Shown one piece after another: positions 7,706 to 19,100 of a stretch of DNA of 64,000 nucleotides (position 1 is its first letter; each line of letters begins with the position of its first letter). Under the pieces are notes generated by a model that was not told the DNA's origin, ran no database searches, and was given only the letters and a program-made list of their open reading frames with translations. Source of the DNA: Paenibacillus rigui (GTDB lineage: Bacteria; Bacillota; Bacilli; Paenibacillales; NBRC-103111); the NCBI RefSeq assembly GCF_002234615.1, contig NZ_NMQW01000005.1, forward strand, positions 1 to 64,000. Reading direction: 5' to 3'. The position numbers and the translations under genes are program-made.

Positions 7706-8218
7706 CTACTCTTCCATCCAGTCAAGTAATAATTGATTATTAATTAAATCAGGACATAGTTCCATTCCAAATTCAAAAAACTTATTTTTTAATGCCAGTA
7801 TTAATGATTTAACATCATCCTTTTCCATCTGTAGATTTATGGGATCTGGCTTCCAGTTTGATCTACTCTTACAAACAACCAAGACATTATCCCTTTGATC
7901 AATAAAATCAATGGTACTCTCTATTCCTTGTTCATAAAAATCCAATTCAAAATTAAAATCTCCTTGTTTAATTTTCTTGATTATTGAAGGTAATTGCTCA
8001 ACAATTACTGGAAGATCAAATGTACAATCTACAGGCCAGATATCTTGTCCAAATCCAGACACATAAAAAACGATTTTATTAGTACTTCCGAATATTTTAC
8101 ATATATCCGCAATTACAGAACGTCCATCATCCAAATCTTGGTCATAGACTCTTTCCTCACTTGATTCAACATAAACATTCTCAATTGGTATTATTGTTCT
8201 AAGTTCAATTTTAAACAT
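7706..8218 (-). CDS. Putative immunity protein of the subtilisin-Rhs toxin
   Basis: A 170-residue acidic cytosolic protein, no signal peptide or membrane segment, family not recognised. It starts 32 bp after the toxin stop with a GGGGAGA ribosome site and ends at a terminator. That makes it the last gene of the Rhs operon and the expected immunity position. It shows no visible similarity to the module A candidate, which agrees with the two toxin tips being different. The immunity role is inference from position. Confidence 0.6.
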   Translation of the reverse strand: MFKIELRTIIPIENVYVESSEERVYDQDLDDGRSVIADICKIFGSTNKIVFYVSGFGQDIWPVDCTFDLPVIVEQLPSIIKKIKQGDFNFELDFYEQGIESTIDFIDQRDNVLVVCKSRSNWKPDPINLQMEKDDVKSLILALKNKFFEFGMELCPDLINNQLLLDWMEE

Positions 8219-8250
8219 TTAAACATCTCCCCAATGCTTACTATAATTTT

Positions 8251-11200
8251 TTAACGAATGGGATATGCTGTTTTAGTCCCCGTTGGTGAAGGAACAATTA
8301 TTGCTTTAGTTGCTGCAATAACTTCACCTGTTGGTGTGATTACCTGTCCAAGACCTGTCGGGATATCAATAGTTGTGACCCCTGTTAATTTACCCTGCGA
8401 GTTGATCAAAAGAGCAGCATCTTGATTATTTAGCCATTGTCCTTGATCATTCCCTGTACCTGCAGCACGATCTGTCAAACTCTTAGTATTTTTGCTACCT
8501 GCACCATGAGTACTGAAAGTATGACCAAATAGCTTAACACTTTTCCAATTTACTTGACTTGCATTACTACCACTTCTTCCAGAGGAAAAGGCATCTCTGA
8601 TAGCTTTGTTACCTTCAGCCCTTGTATCGAAGCTTCCGGGACCCATATTCGCATAGACTTTAACTCTCCAATCCTTTGTATCGTCGTATGCTCCTCCAAA
8701 TGTATAATCAAAATCATCTTCATAATTAGGATCATAACTTAACCTTGCCTCAACTGCTCCAAGCCTAGCTAAAGACCGCTCATAGTAACTACTGTTCGGA
8801 TCATTAAAAATTGCTGTTGCATTTTCAATAGCCTGCATATCCCAGTCGGACAGTTTTCCCTGTCTTTGAGCCTGTTTATCAGCCATAGTTACTTCGTGAC
8901 CAGTTGGGTCAATCCAAAGTAAAGGATTATTATGCGCATAAGTATACAAATTCAAACTCAGCGGATTCGTAATATCCCCTTCATACGTATCCTTATTGAT
9001 AAACCGCCCACTATCAGGATCATACCACCTTGAACGTAAATACTGCAATTCGGTGGTGCTATCCCATAGTTCCCCGCTATAACGGAATGGATTCGATACG
9101 GTTTCCAGCGTACTCTGCTGAAGAGGATTTCCCCATAAATCATACTCATATCGATTTAATGTAGACCCATTCGTTCCCATTAATTGGATGACATCACCAT
9201 GTCCGTTATGCAAGTAATAAGCTAACCCATTGTCATTTCCTTGTCTGGCAAGCAAACCCAACCCGCGTATGTAACGTGCTTTCATCACGGGTCCTCCGCT
9301 TAGAACCGATGCATCGGCTATAACTTGATCTCCCTCGTTGTAGTAGCGGGTGGTTTCACCGTTCTCTACCCGTTCATACAGTATTCCATCTCCATTGTAC
9401 TTGTAGGAAACGGTATTACCACCTACTATTGCTTTCCGCAATCGGTTAAAACTATCGTACTCGTACTGAACAGGGGTGTTCTTAAGTTCCCGACTGGTCT
9501 CAAATTGAGTCCGGTTCCCTCTATTATTGTATTCGTAGATTTCTTGAAATTCACTCGACGTTACAATACGGTTTTGTTCATCATAGGCATATTTTTTATC
9601 AAACGGTGTGTTTCCTCGTCTTCCTTCCGATCGGGTTATGTTCTGGTTTACATCATAGGTGTAATCATAAAAACCAATCTCGGATTGAGAACTCATGTCC
9701 CTAAGCGTTAACGAGTCCAGTCTCGTTCCCTCATACGTAAAATCCGAGCTGTACCTGTTCTCTATAATTTTTTTCACAAGATTATTATTAAAATAGGAGT
9801 AATTACCGTACATGCTGTTAGTTGCATTGCGGTCAGAAGAATTAGAAACGATCTCGAGCCGATTCCGTTTGTCATAGAAGAAATAATCTAACTGCCCAAA
9901 CGGCCCCATTGTCGAATACTTGTTGCCCCGAACATCATAGGTGTACTCTAACTTTTTATGATCCGGGAATTCCACTGATTTCAATTCCTTGGTGTTGTCA
10001 TTATACGTATAAGCTGTTGTGTTCCCAGTGGGGTCAGCCGCTGTTATATTATCTGTCATCGTTAAGCGTCGACCTGCATTGTCATAGGTATAGCGAATCG
10101 TTTCATCAGACGCTTGCAATTCTTTTAGAAACCCTCGATTGGAGTAAATCGATGTAAAGTTTTGCCCCTTTGGATCCGTATGCTTAATAAGATTATTATT
10201 TGCATCATACATGAAGATTTCTGGATTTTGTAATGGAGATATCTTTTTTATCAGGCGCCCTAATTCATCATAGGTCTTTGTAGTTTTATTCTCGTCAGGA
10301 TATGTCAATTGAATGGCTTGTCCGGCCAATGAATAGGCAACTTTGGTCGTACCCTGATTCGGGTCCGTTATAGATGTGACCCTTCCAAGTGCATCGTAAT
10401 TAAAGCTTGTTACAAAACCCTTTGCATCTTTTGATGCGATCGTATGTCCAGCAAAATCGTATGTTAGAGAACCTAGCACAAACGTTTGTGCGTTTCGTAA
10501 TTCAGCTGTTTGGATGACCCGACCCATCTTGTCATAGTCAGTTTTGGTTACATTCCCTTCACCGTCGATTTGAGTTTGGGATCGATTGAAATCATCATAT
10601 TGGGTCTCAGACTTACCCGTATCAGGATAGAAGACTTCTCTTGGGCGGTTCCAGTTATCATAAGTGAAGGTGCTTCGATTCCCTTCGGCATCCTCTGCCC
10701 AAAGTTGCCGTCCAAAAGCATCGTAACCATACTTGATTTTAACCTTTTCCGTACCATCCACGATGCCATCTTGGATTTTTCGGCCAAGCGGGTCCCATTT
10801 GGCAAATGCGGTTGCCCCCGTTTCATCAGTCCTTGAAATTTTGTTTTGCATATCATCGTAATTGGCTGTCATTGTTGTTCCGTCAGGATGTGTAATTGTT
10901 TTGACACGACCCAATGGATCATAGATATAAGACGACGGTTGCCCATTACCATCAATATAGCTAGTTAACTGCCCCGTTGCTTTATTGTATAACGCCTGTA
11001 TGCTGACATCTGAAGCATTATTATTAACATCCAATACACGTGTTGTTTGTTTGGTTCGAAAGGCATAGGTATAATCACTGCTGTATTCGGAATTAGTAAT
11101 AATGTCTCGCGAATCATCTTTCACAACGGTCTGAAGTACGTTTCCATAATTATCGTATTGAGGGATGTCGATTTGTTTTAAAAGCTTGCCGTCCTCGTTG

Positions 11201-14200
11201 TTTTCTTTGACGACGACTTGTGTGACTTTCCCTCTGTCATTTCTAGTGTATCTTGTATATTTCTTTAGTGTGGCGTTGATCGGTTGCGTAACAGATAGTA
11301 ACCAACCATTTGTACCGTCATAAGTTGAGGAAGTAGTTTGTCCTTGTGGGTCTGTTTCTGATGTCACTTCACCGAATGAGTTATAGGTTCGTTTAATCGT
11401 TGTTGCTTCTCCAGAAACGCCATTTAGTGTGATCGTCTTATCTATTTGCGTAGGGACAGTTCTTCTGCTTGGTACATCATACGTAAAAATGGTCTTCTCA
11501 TAAAGGTTGTTGTCAAAACTTCGAGTGATCGATTTATTATAGAAATCGGTTGTCCTGGGGTCGATATAATCCCTTAAGTACGTATAATATGTTCGGTTGG
11601 CGCACGAGTCTAACGTTCCCTGACAAATGACGTTAGTGAACTCATAATCCTTTTCCAAGTTTGTTGTAGTTGGGCCTACTACAAAACTGAATTCTTTACG
11701 GTTTGCAAATTCACTGCTTCCGTTATCATATACGATCTGATCCTCACGAGAGGCAACCGTAAAGAGCGTCTGGGACGAACGTTCTCCTAACGCTTGCACA
11801 TTTGAATTGTATGTGTATAAGGTTTTACCACCGGTAGGATAAATAACCTCTTTCAACAAAGACGAGGGGTTATTTGCAGAACCTGTTGTAAAGGAAAATG
11901 AACCATAACCGGTTTGATAATTGTATAAAGTTTTACGACCCACAGGATCCGTTACGGAACGTAGTTTTTCATGCTCTCTTGTTTTCCATGGATAGTTATT
12001 AAGCGTGTCATAGGTGAATTCCGTATCTTTTTCGTACGTTATCGTCCGGTCCCCTTGACTAATCGTTACTTTACGGTCGCCATATGCAAAGTTAATGGTG
12101 TTCCCTATGGCATCTGTAATATCTGAAAGGACTGTTCCGTATTTCACATCTGATGTATATACAAAAGAAATGGTATTATTGTATTGGTCCCTACGCTCAA
12201 TTAACCTTCCTTCAATATCAAATTTTTCAGTAATCCCGGACAGCTTATTTTTGATTTCATATGTCATTCCCGTTCCCTGGAAGTTGCTCTTTACTTCATA
12301 GTCATTCCATGGATAGTTTTTAAAACTCGAACCGTAAATTTGGTAAGATGCTCCATCTCCCGTATGGTAATAATAGCTATTACGATCAAGGTAGATAAAT
12401 GGAATATTCCATGTCCATCCTTTACCGATATGATAATTATTTTCTTGGGGTGGCTTCTCCAAAGCCACATTCCGATATTTTTGACTTCCAATATTATAGT
12501 AATCAGAAGTAACCTTTAATTCATTTGCGGGAGCAATTTCTTCTACAGTCCGATAATAGTTCCCTTGGTTGTCTGGGCCAACCCAGGCAGTGATGTTAAA
12601 CGCACTACCTGCATTGGCCTTAACCCAACCTTGCCTATCATTTGCATCTTCCCAGAAACTGTGCCGTAAATCAAAAGATGTTTTTGATTTGGGCGATGTA
12701 TAGGTGATCACATTGTCTTTCATAGTCTGATTGTACTTATACCCATCAAAGTAAACATGACAACTACACTGTAATACTTTCTCTACATCCTTTTTGAAAA
12801 ATTCTGCATCGGAACTGTCATACATTCTTTTTAGAGTAAATGACAACCCGTTTCGTCCTGGTAGTGTAAATTCGTCCTGTGACAAAGTTAATGAACCGGT
12901 TAGCGTTGATATGGACTCGTTGGTTCCACCAATAGAAAAAGGTGCTTGATCCGTTTTCATTTGAACCTGCTGAATCGCACTTTCATCAAATGTATCGTCA
13001 TCGGCAGCAGCTTCAATAGTAAAATCTGTGATTAATGGAACAGATTCTGCATTTTGGCTCAGTTCTGTTGGGTCTTTCTCTACCGAAATATTTCGGGTAT
13101 TCGGTGCAACTTGTGTAAGAGCTTGTTCTAAGGTAAGGTTTCCGTTCTTTTGTTTCTCTTTCAATGCCAATTCTATTTGATTTAGAGTGTAGCCTTTTCC
13201 TAATTGTTCTACTACTCTTTCTCTGGTAATTCCGTAGGTATCGACGACCCCATCTAAGGAACTTGTAATTTTTGAAGCAATAGGTTCTCCCTTTTTTTGT
13301 TCTATTGCAGATGCTGCGTGTACCAATCCATAACCAAACACATCTGGAGATCCTAATGGAACAGCTGTTTTATCAATGATTTGCCGAATTTTTTCGTTGC
13401 TCATACCTGGCATTTCAGATTTTATTAAAGCTGCAATTCCGGTAACATGAGGTGCAGCAACCGAAGTGCCGCTTAAAACAGTGTATTGATTTCCAAGACC
13501 GACACTCTGTATATTCACTCCAGGTGCAACTACTTCGACTCCACCGTTTGAAAAAGCTGCATGTTGATTTTGTTCATCTACTGCCCCTACCGAGAGGACG
13601 GAAGAAAACCTCGCGGGGTAGCGAGGAGTGGCCTCTCCATCATTACCGGCAGCGGCAATTAATAAAATACCATGGTCATATGCCTTGTTTACCGCTTCTT
13701 CCAGCGCTGCCGAATATTGTTCTCCGACAAAACTCATTGAAACGATATCCATGTGCTGTTCGATAGCCCATTCTAAAGCTTGGATTACAGAACTATATCT
13801 TCCTCCACCTTGATTATCCAAAACTTTAACCGAATACAAGTCCGCATCAGGAGCAATCCCTTCAACACCTTTCCCATTTTTTGCAGCTGCAATAATACCG
13901 GCTGCATGTGTACCATGACCGTTTAAGTCATCGTAAGATGGGTCTTCTTCCACAAAGGAAACCCCTTCTTTTACAGTCAGCTCATCAGAGCTTAAACTGA
14001 TTCCCGTATCAAAAAGTGCAATCTTCACCCCTTTACCACGGTAGGTGGACTCAGACACAGTATCCGCATGGATTTGTACCAAATTAGGCGTGATCGTATC
14101 AGCTGCCTTTTTGAGGTAGCCGTCTCTTTCAATATATTCAACGTTAGGATCGCTTTTCAGTTGTGTTAGTTCAGATGCTTTCAAACGTACAATAGAGTGA

Positions 14201-14409
14201 TTCGAAGATAACCGCTTTATGGTTTTACCTGAAGCTTTATTTAGCTTTTGCAAGCCTTTAGTACTTTGGTCAAGGTTTTTAAATTTGACAATATAATTGG
14301 TTTCTGAAAGGTGATCTTGAACATCAGCAACGGCTGCCTCAACGGAAGGCGCTGATAAAGAAAACAATAAGATACCACTCAACAAAAATGAAATAAATTT
14401 AGTTTTCAT
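8251..14409 (-). CDS. Exported subtilisin-Rhs polymorphic toxin
   Basis: 2052 residues. A signal peptide (about 1-25) is followed by an inhibitor-I9-like propeptide (about 35-100). A complete S8 protease domain (about 105-365) has Asp134 in FDTG, His165 in NGHGTH, Asn256 in AAAGND and Ser316 in GTSVAAPH. After a linker come some 1,300 residues of Rhs/YD repeats (YDPLGRV, YDELGRL, YDSFNRL patterns) and the Rhs core end RSRWYDPDSGRF...DPTGH (His1838). The unique 214-residue tip has a FGHTFSTHGAG motif and a later GTGNDQGQWLNNQ motif, suggesting a nuclease-type toxin fold, but the activity is not proven. Rhs cocoons usually self-cleave through an aspartyl site near the tip; an N-terminal subtilisin domain is unusual. 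Ribosome site TGGGGGA precedes ATG. It is third in an operon with the two exported proteins upstream. Confidence 0.9.
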   Translation of the reverse strand: MKTKFISFLLSGILLFSLSAPSVEAAVADVQDHLSETNYIVKFKNLDQSTKGLQKLNKASGKTIKRLSSNHSIVRLKASELTQLKSDPNVEYIERDGYLKKAADTITPNLVQIHADTVSESTYRGKGVKIALFDTGISLSSDELTVKEGVSFVEEDPSYDDLNGHGTHAAGIIAAAKNGKGVEGIAPDADLYSVKVLDNQGGGRYSSVIQALEWAIEQHMDIVSMSFVGEQYSAALEEAVNKAYDHGILLIAAAGNDGEATPRYPARFSSVLSVGAVDEQNQHAAFSNGGVEVVAPGVNIQSVGLGNQYTVLSGTSVAAPHVTGIAALIKSEMPGMSNEKIRQIIDKTAVPLGSPDVFGYGLVHAASAIEQKKGEPIASKITSSLDGVVDTYGITRERVVEQLGKGYTLNQIELALKEKQKNGNLTLEQALTQVAPNTRNISVEKDPTELSQNAESVPLITDFTIEAAADDDTFDESAIQQVQMKTDQAPFSIGGTNESISTLTGSLTLSQDEFTLPGRNGLSFTLKRMYDSSDAEFFKKDVEKVLQCSCHVYFDGYKYNQTMKDNVITYTSPKSKTSFDLRHSFWEDANDRQGWVKANAGSAFNITAWVGPDNQGNYYRTVEEIAPANELKVTSDYYNIGSQKYRNVALEKPPQENNYHIGKGWTWNIPFIYLDRNSYYYHTGDGASYQIYGSSFKNYPWNDYEVKSNFQGTGMTYEIKNKLSGITEKFDIEGRLIERRDQYNNTISFVYTSDVKYGTVLSDITDAIGNTINFAYGDRKVTISQGDRTITYEKDTEFTYDTLNNYPWKTREHEKLRSVTDPVGRKTLYNYQTGYGSFSFTTGSANNPSSLLKEVIYPTGGKTLYTYNSNVQALGERSSQTLFTVASREDQIVYDNGSSEFANRKEFSFVVGPTTTNLEKDYEFTNVICQGTLDSCANRTYYTYLRDYIDPRTTDFYNKSITRSFDNNLYEKTIFTYDVPSRRTVPTQIDKTITLNGVSGEATTIKRTYNSFGEVTSETDPQGQTTSSTYDGTNGWLLSVTQPINATLKKYTRYTRNDRGKVTQVVVKENNEDGKLLKQIDIPQYDNYGNVLQTVVKDDSRDIITNSEYSSDYTYAFRTKQTTRVLDVNNNASDVSIQALYNKATGQLTSYIDGNGQPSSYIYDPLGRVKTITHPDGTTMTANYDDMQNKISRTDETGATAFAKWDPLGRKIQDGIVDGTEKVKIKYGYDAFGRQLWAEDAEGNRSTFTYDNWNRPREVFYPDTGKSETQYDDFNRSQTQIDGEGNVTKTDYDKMGRVIQTAELRNAQTFVLGSLTYDFAGHTIASKDAKGFVTSFNYDALGRVTSITDPNQGTTKVAYSLAGQAIQLTYPDENKTTKTYDELGRLIKKISPLQNPEIFMYDANNNLIKHTDPKGQNFTSIYSNRGFLKELQASDETIRYTYDNAGRRLTMTDNITAADPTGNTTAYTYNDNTKELKSVEFPDHKKLEYTYDVRGNKYSTMGPFGQLDYFFYDKRNRLEIVSNSSDRNATNSMYGNYSYFNNNLVKKIIENRYSSDFTYEGTRLDSLTLRDMSSQSEIGFYDYTYDVNQNITRSEGRRGNTPFDKKYAYDEQNRIVTSSEFQEIYEYNNRGNRTQFETSRELKNTPVQYEYDSFNRLRKAIVGGNTVSYKYNGDGILYERVENGETTRYYNEGDQVIADASVLSGGPVMKARYIRGLGLLARQGNDNGLAYYLHNGHGDVIQLMGTNGSTLNRYEYDLWGNPLQQSTLETVSNPFRYSGELWDSTTELQYLRSRWYDPDSGRFINKDTYEGDITNPLSLNLYTYAHNNPLLWIDPTGHEVTMADKQAQRQGKLSDWDMQAIENATAIFNDPNSSYYERSLARLGAVEARLSYDPNYEDDFDYTFGGAYDDTKDWRVKVYANMGPGSFDTRAEGNKAIRDAFSSGRSGSNASQVNWKSVKLFGHTFSTHGAGSKNTKSLTDRAAGTGNDQGQWLNNQDAALLINSQGKLTGVTTIDIPTGLGQVITPTGEVIAATKAIIVPSPTGTKTAYPIR

Positions 14410-14429
14410 AAGTCCCCCAAAATGGTGAA

Positions 14430-16100
14430 TTAGTTGCTGATTTTAGTCCTGGTTGAGCTTTGGATGCGGCCGGCCGCATCATACTCATAATGTATTTTAT
14501 ATTTTGTTTGTACAGCTGGTGGAGCAACTGGAGGGACCACCTGGATTGTTCGAGTCAGTGATGGTCCAAACCAGGTCAAGCCGTCTTTCACCATTCGCCA
14601 ATCTGAAATGTACGTGCCTGTATTCGGGGCCATCATAGTAAACGAAAAAGTATATTGCTGACCAGGAGCTATCGAATGTCCTCCGGCAATCGTTTGTCTT
14701 CCATTGGCAAATGGATCTGAATCACCGACAGCTCCTAATCGATACGCACTGACTTCTGTCCAAGGCTCATCTCCGTCATTCCGATACGTTACCGTGACGG
14801 GATAAGTTTTGCCGGCTTCCATCGTGCTTGGAATGGTATGATCAATTAAGGTAGATTTATGAGCAATATAAGTTATGTAGGTATTGCATGCAGAATAATA
14901 ACATGCACCACCATAAATCGTACCGCTATTCCCGTACTGAGAGATGATTTGTGTCCCAGTTACATTTAATACCGCATCATTATAACTACCTGTTCCTGGT
15001 ACTACAGTCCTGCCAATAAATATAACGTTCCTTCCGTCCTGTCCAGGCGGCGGTGCATTGTATTCTGGTTTAAAGCTACCATATTCTTGACGGGTTAAAT
15101 AAATATCCGCGGGATGTCCATAATACCCACTATCACTATCCCCATCATAAGAAAACGCAGAAAACTGAACAATACTGGCTAAATCTAAATCAGGTGCAAT
15201 ATCAAAATAGTAACCGGAGCTGTTACTTGTCGTTGGGTCAATCATGATCGGATATTGAAGACCCTCATCATTTAACTCAATACGCAAAATGGTTTGATCT
15301 TCATTTTTATCAATAAACAATCGAGTATGGTTATAACGCTTTTTTGAGCTGGAAGCATCCCGAATCCATAACTGAGGGATTGAACCATGCACTTCCCCCT
15401 GCTTATTCACAAAATCGATACTTCCATCCTCTTTTTGAATAAGCTCTAGGTTCTTTGTCGTTACGTTGAACTCAAACACTTTAGGAGCACTTTCATTCTT
15501 AAGCCATAACTCCATCTTAAGATCATCCGGATTTACTTTATAAACGAGGTCTGTCTCTTGCCATGCATTACTATAAGTAATCTTATTTTTTTCAACACGG
15601 CCTTCCGACTGTTTAGTATTAATGGCTTCATAGCTTACAGACTCGTCATATACCTGGTAGGTGACGGATGGATTATTCTCTCGATTAAACATGACTGTAA
15701 ATTGATTTTGATCAGCAACTTCTGTGGTAGCTCCTGGACTTGGATCCTCGTGAATCGTTGTATCAATCTCTTTCCACTCTTTTCCTACCTGATAATGCAG
15801 AGAATAAGTAGAGGTTAGAACAGTCATGGTTTCATCATTGTTGACAAACGTCTTACTTTTTTTGGTGCGTAGATTAGTTAACTCTTTCATAAACTTTCTT
15901 TGATCCACAGTTGCATAAACATTGTTTGTGATGGTTGATTTATACATATTTTGCGTGATGGTAGGAATGTTATTTTGGAATACATTCTGTTTATTTTTTA
16001 GATCTTGAGGTTCACTTGCATAGGATATAAATGTGTTCATATGCAAGATAATACCGATAAGTAGAAGAATGATCTGCACTTTAAAAGTTCTCCTAGCCAA
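14430..16100 (-). CDS. Exported protein with NBR1-Ig-like domain and YD tail
   Basis: 556 residues from a TTG start 7 nt after AGGAGG. An N-terminal signal segment (VQIILLLIGIILHMNTFISYA) is followed by a region resembling the N-terminal part of wall-associated/DNRLRE-type Rhs partner proteins (about 110-290: WKEIDTTIHED, ENNPSVTYQVY, QLWIRDASSSKKR). A NBR1-Ig-like domain lies at about 415-515 (MEAGKTYPVTVTYRNDGDEPW...DWRMVKDGLTWFG). The last residues, IHYEYDAAGRIQSSTRTK, are a single Rhs-like YD motif. It sits 20 bp before the toxin gene and 26 bp after the RCC1 gene, so the three are co-transcribed. A likely role is surface display or assembly of the toxin; this is inference. Confidence 0.75.
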   Translation of the reverse strand: MARRTFKVQIILLLIGIILHMNTFISYASEPQDLKNKQNVFQNNIPTITQNMYKSTITNNVYATVDQRKFMKELTNLRTKKSKTFVNNDETMTVLTSTYSLHYQVGKEWKEIDTTIHEDPSPGATTEVADQNQFTVMFNRENNPSVTYQVYDESVSYEAINTKQSEGRVEKNKITYSNAWQETDLVYKVNPDDLKMELWLKNESAPKVFEFNVTTKNLELIQKEDGSIDFVNKQGEVHGSIPQLWIRDASSSKKRYNHTRLFIDKNEDQTILRIELNDEGLQYPIMIDPTTSNSSGYYFDIAPDLDLASIVQFSAFSYDGDSDSGYYGHPADIYLTRQEYGSFKPEYNAPPPGQDGRNVIFIGRTVVPGTGSYNDAVLNVTGTQIISQYGNSGTIYGGACYYSACNTYITYIAHKSTLIDHTIPSTMEAGKTYPVTVTYRNDGDEPWTEVSAYRLGAVGDSDPFANGRQTIAGGHSIAPGQQYTFSFTMMAPNTGTYISDWRMVKDGLTWFGPSLTRTIQVVPPVAPPAVQTKYKIHYEYDAAGRIQSSTRTKISN

Positions 16101-16126
16101 CTTAGTTCCTCCTATGTTCTATCAAA

Positions 16127-19100
16127 TTAATCGTTTTTAATCTTGATTATATTTCCGTTTCCATCGTATTGATAATATATAACCGCTCCATCCCTAAATG
16201 TATCGGCTAGTGTTTCAACAATTACCCAATTACTAGCATCAGATAAATTACCTGCAGTATCTATTGCTTTTACAGTAAAGGTGTAGGTATAGTTAATATC
16301 CCCTTTAATATAATCTTTTATTGTATAAGTCGTAGTACTAGCAGATGCTTCTCCGATTACTTCAGAACCATTGTAAACGTAATAACCTGCAACTTCTCTA
16401 TTATCTGTTGACCCCGACCAACTAAGCGTAAGGGCATCGCCTACTTGCTCAGTTACCTTAAGATTTCTTGGAGGTGTTGGAACTTGAAAATCAACAACTC
16501 CAGTTACAATATTGCTACTCAGGGAGATATTTCCTGTTGCATCCTTGGCCACGACATGGAATGAATAACTTGTTCCCTCAGGCAGATCACCGAGTATGTA
16601 CGTTGTTTCCCCGTTTGTATTTGTGGCGACAAGTGTTGATCCGTTATATATAACGTATTCACTAACTCCCACATTATCAACTGATGCTTTCCAATTCAGA
16701 GATTTCGAAGTTGGTTTGATTACTGCTACCAAATTCAATGGAGCTGTCGGAGGTACTATATCCTCCGGATTGACATTCGGACCTATTACTTGAAGTGGTA
16801 TGTTGGATTCTATTTTCGTACCATTCCCAATTTGTCCATTTGCGTTAACCCCCCAAGCATAGAAAACACCCGCGCTTGTCCATGCAGCACTGTGAGAATA
16901 CCCTCCAGCAATTCTCTCAGCATTCGTTATTTCTTGTACTTTTAAAGGAGTTGTGCTGTCTATTAAATTACCAGTCCCCAACTGTCCTCCACTGTTTTTT
17001 CCCCATGTCCACAGCGTTCCGTCCTCCTGGTAAGCCATGCTATGGTAAAATCCTGCAGCTATTCCCTTAACATCTTGAATTCCTAGTACTTGAATAGGAA
17101 TTAAAGCGTTTGAGGTGGTACCATTTCCTAATTGCCCATAATCGTTAGCTCCCCAGGTCCACAATGTGCCATCATTCTTCAATGCAAGACAGAACTCTGC
17201 CCCTGCACGAATTTCTTTTATTCCCTGAAGACCAACAACCTGCTTAGGAGCGAAACTATCCACTGTAGTGCCATCTCCCATTTGACCTGCACTGTTAGAA
17301 CCCCAAGCCCAAACTGTGCCATCATTTTTAAGTGCTAATGAGAAATTGCCTTTTGCTGCAATTGCTTTTACATTCGTTAGATTGGGAACTTTTTCAGGCG
17401 CACTAGACCCCAATAAGTACTCCCAACCCGAAACATACCCCCAGCTCCAGACTGTTCCATCATCACTCAAAGCCAAGCTATGGAACCTGCCTGCAGCCAC
17501 CTGTTTTATATTAAATAAATCAGACACTGTCGGACCTGTATAGTAAATACCCGCTCCATTTCCTAATTGCTCATACTCATCCGAGCCCCAAGTAAATACG
17601 GTCTTATCATTCCTCAATGCAATACCATGTGCTGCCCCTGCAGCTACATCAATGATATTTTTGTCCACATACACAGGTGCTACCCGGTCAATCGTCGTTC
17701 CATCCCCTAATTGACCGTAATTATTTTCTCCCCAGGACCACAAAGTTCCATCCGTTTTTAAAGCATAACTCGTGTTTTCCCCAGCCACGATATCATTTTT
17801 AAAAGCAGGCAGAGCATTCATAGTAACGGCAATTTCACTCATGCTAGATTCATTACCGCTTGCATCACTTGCCTTCACTTTTATATTGTAGGCAGTTTCT
17901 GGAATTAAATCCCTGATTGTATATGAAGTTTCACCATAGTTTAAAATTTTTACAACTGTATTCCCTAAGTAAACAGTATAATCCTTAACAGCCACATTAT
18001 CAGTGGAAGCGTTCCATGACAATTTCAAACTGACCGTTCCCACTTCTGCTGATAAATTAGATGGAGCAGAAGGAGATGCTGTATCTGCAGGATTAACGTT
18101 AGGACCAATTACCATTCCTGGCTTGGCTGCGTTATGCCCTGTGCCAGCTGTTCCATTTCCTAACTGACCTCCAGAGTTGTAACCCCATGTATAATAAATA
18201 CCATCACTGGTTAATGCCGCGCTATGCTCATCCCCAGCCGCTATAGCAACAGTATTGATAATTCCATCAACCTTAATGGGCGTTATACATTCAACGGAAC
18301 AGTCATTACCCACTTGACCATAGTCGTTATACCCCCATGCCCACAATGATCCATTATTCATATAAGCCATACTGTGATAACTTCCGGCTGCTATTCCCTT
18401 AACATTGTTTATTCCAATTACTTGAACGGGTAACAACCGATCGATTTTAGTACCATCTCCTAATTCACCTTGATTATTATTGCCCCATCCCCATACAGTT
18501 CCGTCTTTTTTAAGAACTAGACTATGGGCTCGACCAACAGCTAAAGCTTGTATCTCTCCACTAACAAGGACTCGAACAGGACTCCAACGATCTACAGTAG
18601 TTCCATCCCCCAATTGACCTGCATAATTACTGCCCCATGCCCACACAGTTCCATCATTTTTGAGAGCTAGTGTAAACTCCCCACTGCTGTAAATGGCCTT
18701 GACTCCTACTAAATTAGCTACTTGAACAGGAGTATTACTATCATTAGTGGTACCATTCCCCAACTGCCCCTTATGATTTCTTCCCCAAGTCCACACAGTC
18801 CCATCACTTTTAAGAGCAACACTGTTATACCAACCAGCAGCAATTGCGCTTATGTTCGACAATCCACTTACTTGTACTGGATAACTTTGATTTGCCGTAG
18901 TTCCATTTCCCAATTGCCCAAAGTCATTTCTCCCCCAGGACCAGACCGTTCCATCATTTTTCAGGGCTAAGCTGTGTTCGTAACCTGCTGCAATACTGAA
19001 TACATCATTAATTCTTGTTTGGACTGGAGTGACGGACCTAATTGAAATCTCAGGACCATACATATAGTCCATGCCATTCCCCAAGCCTCCTTTCCCCCAA

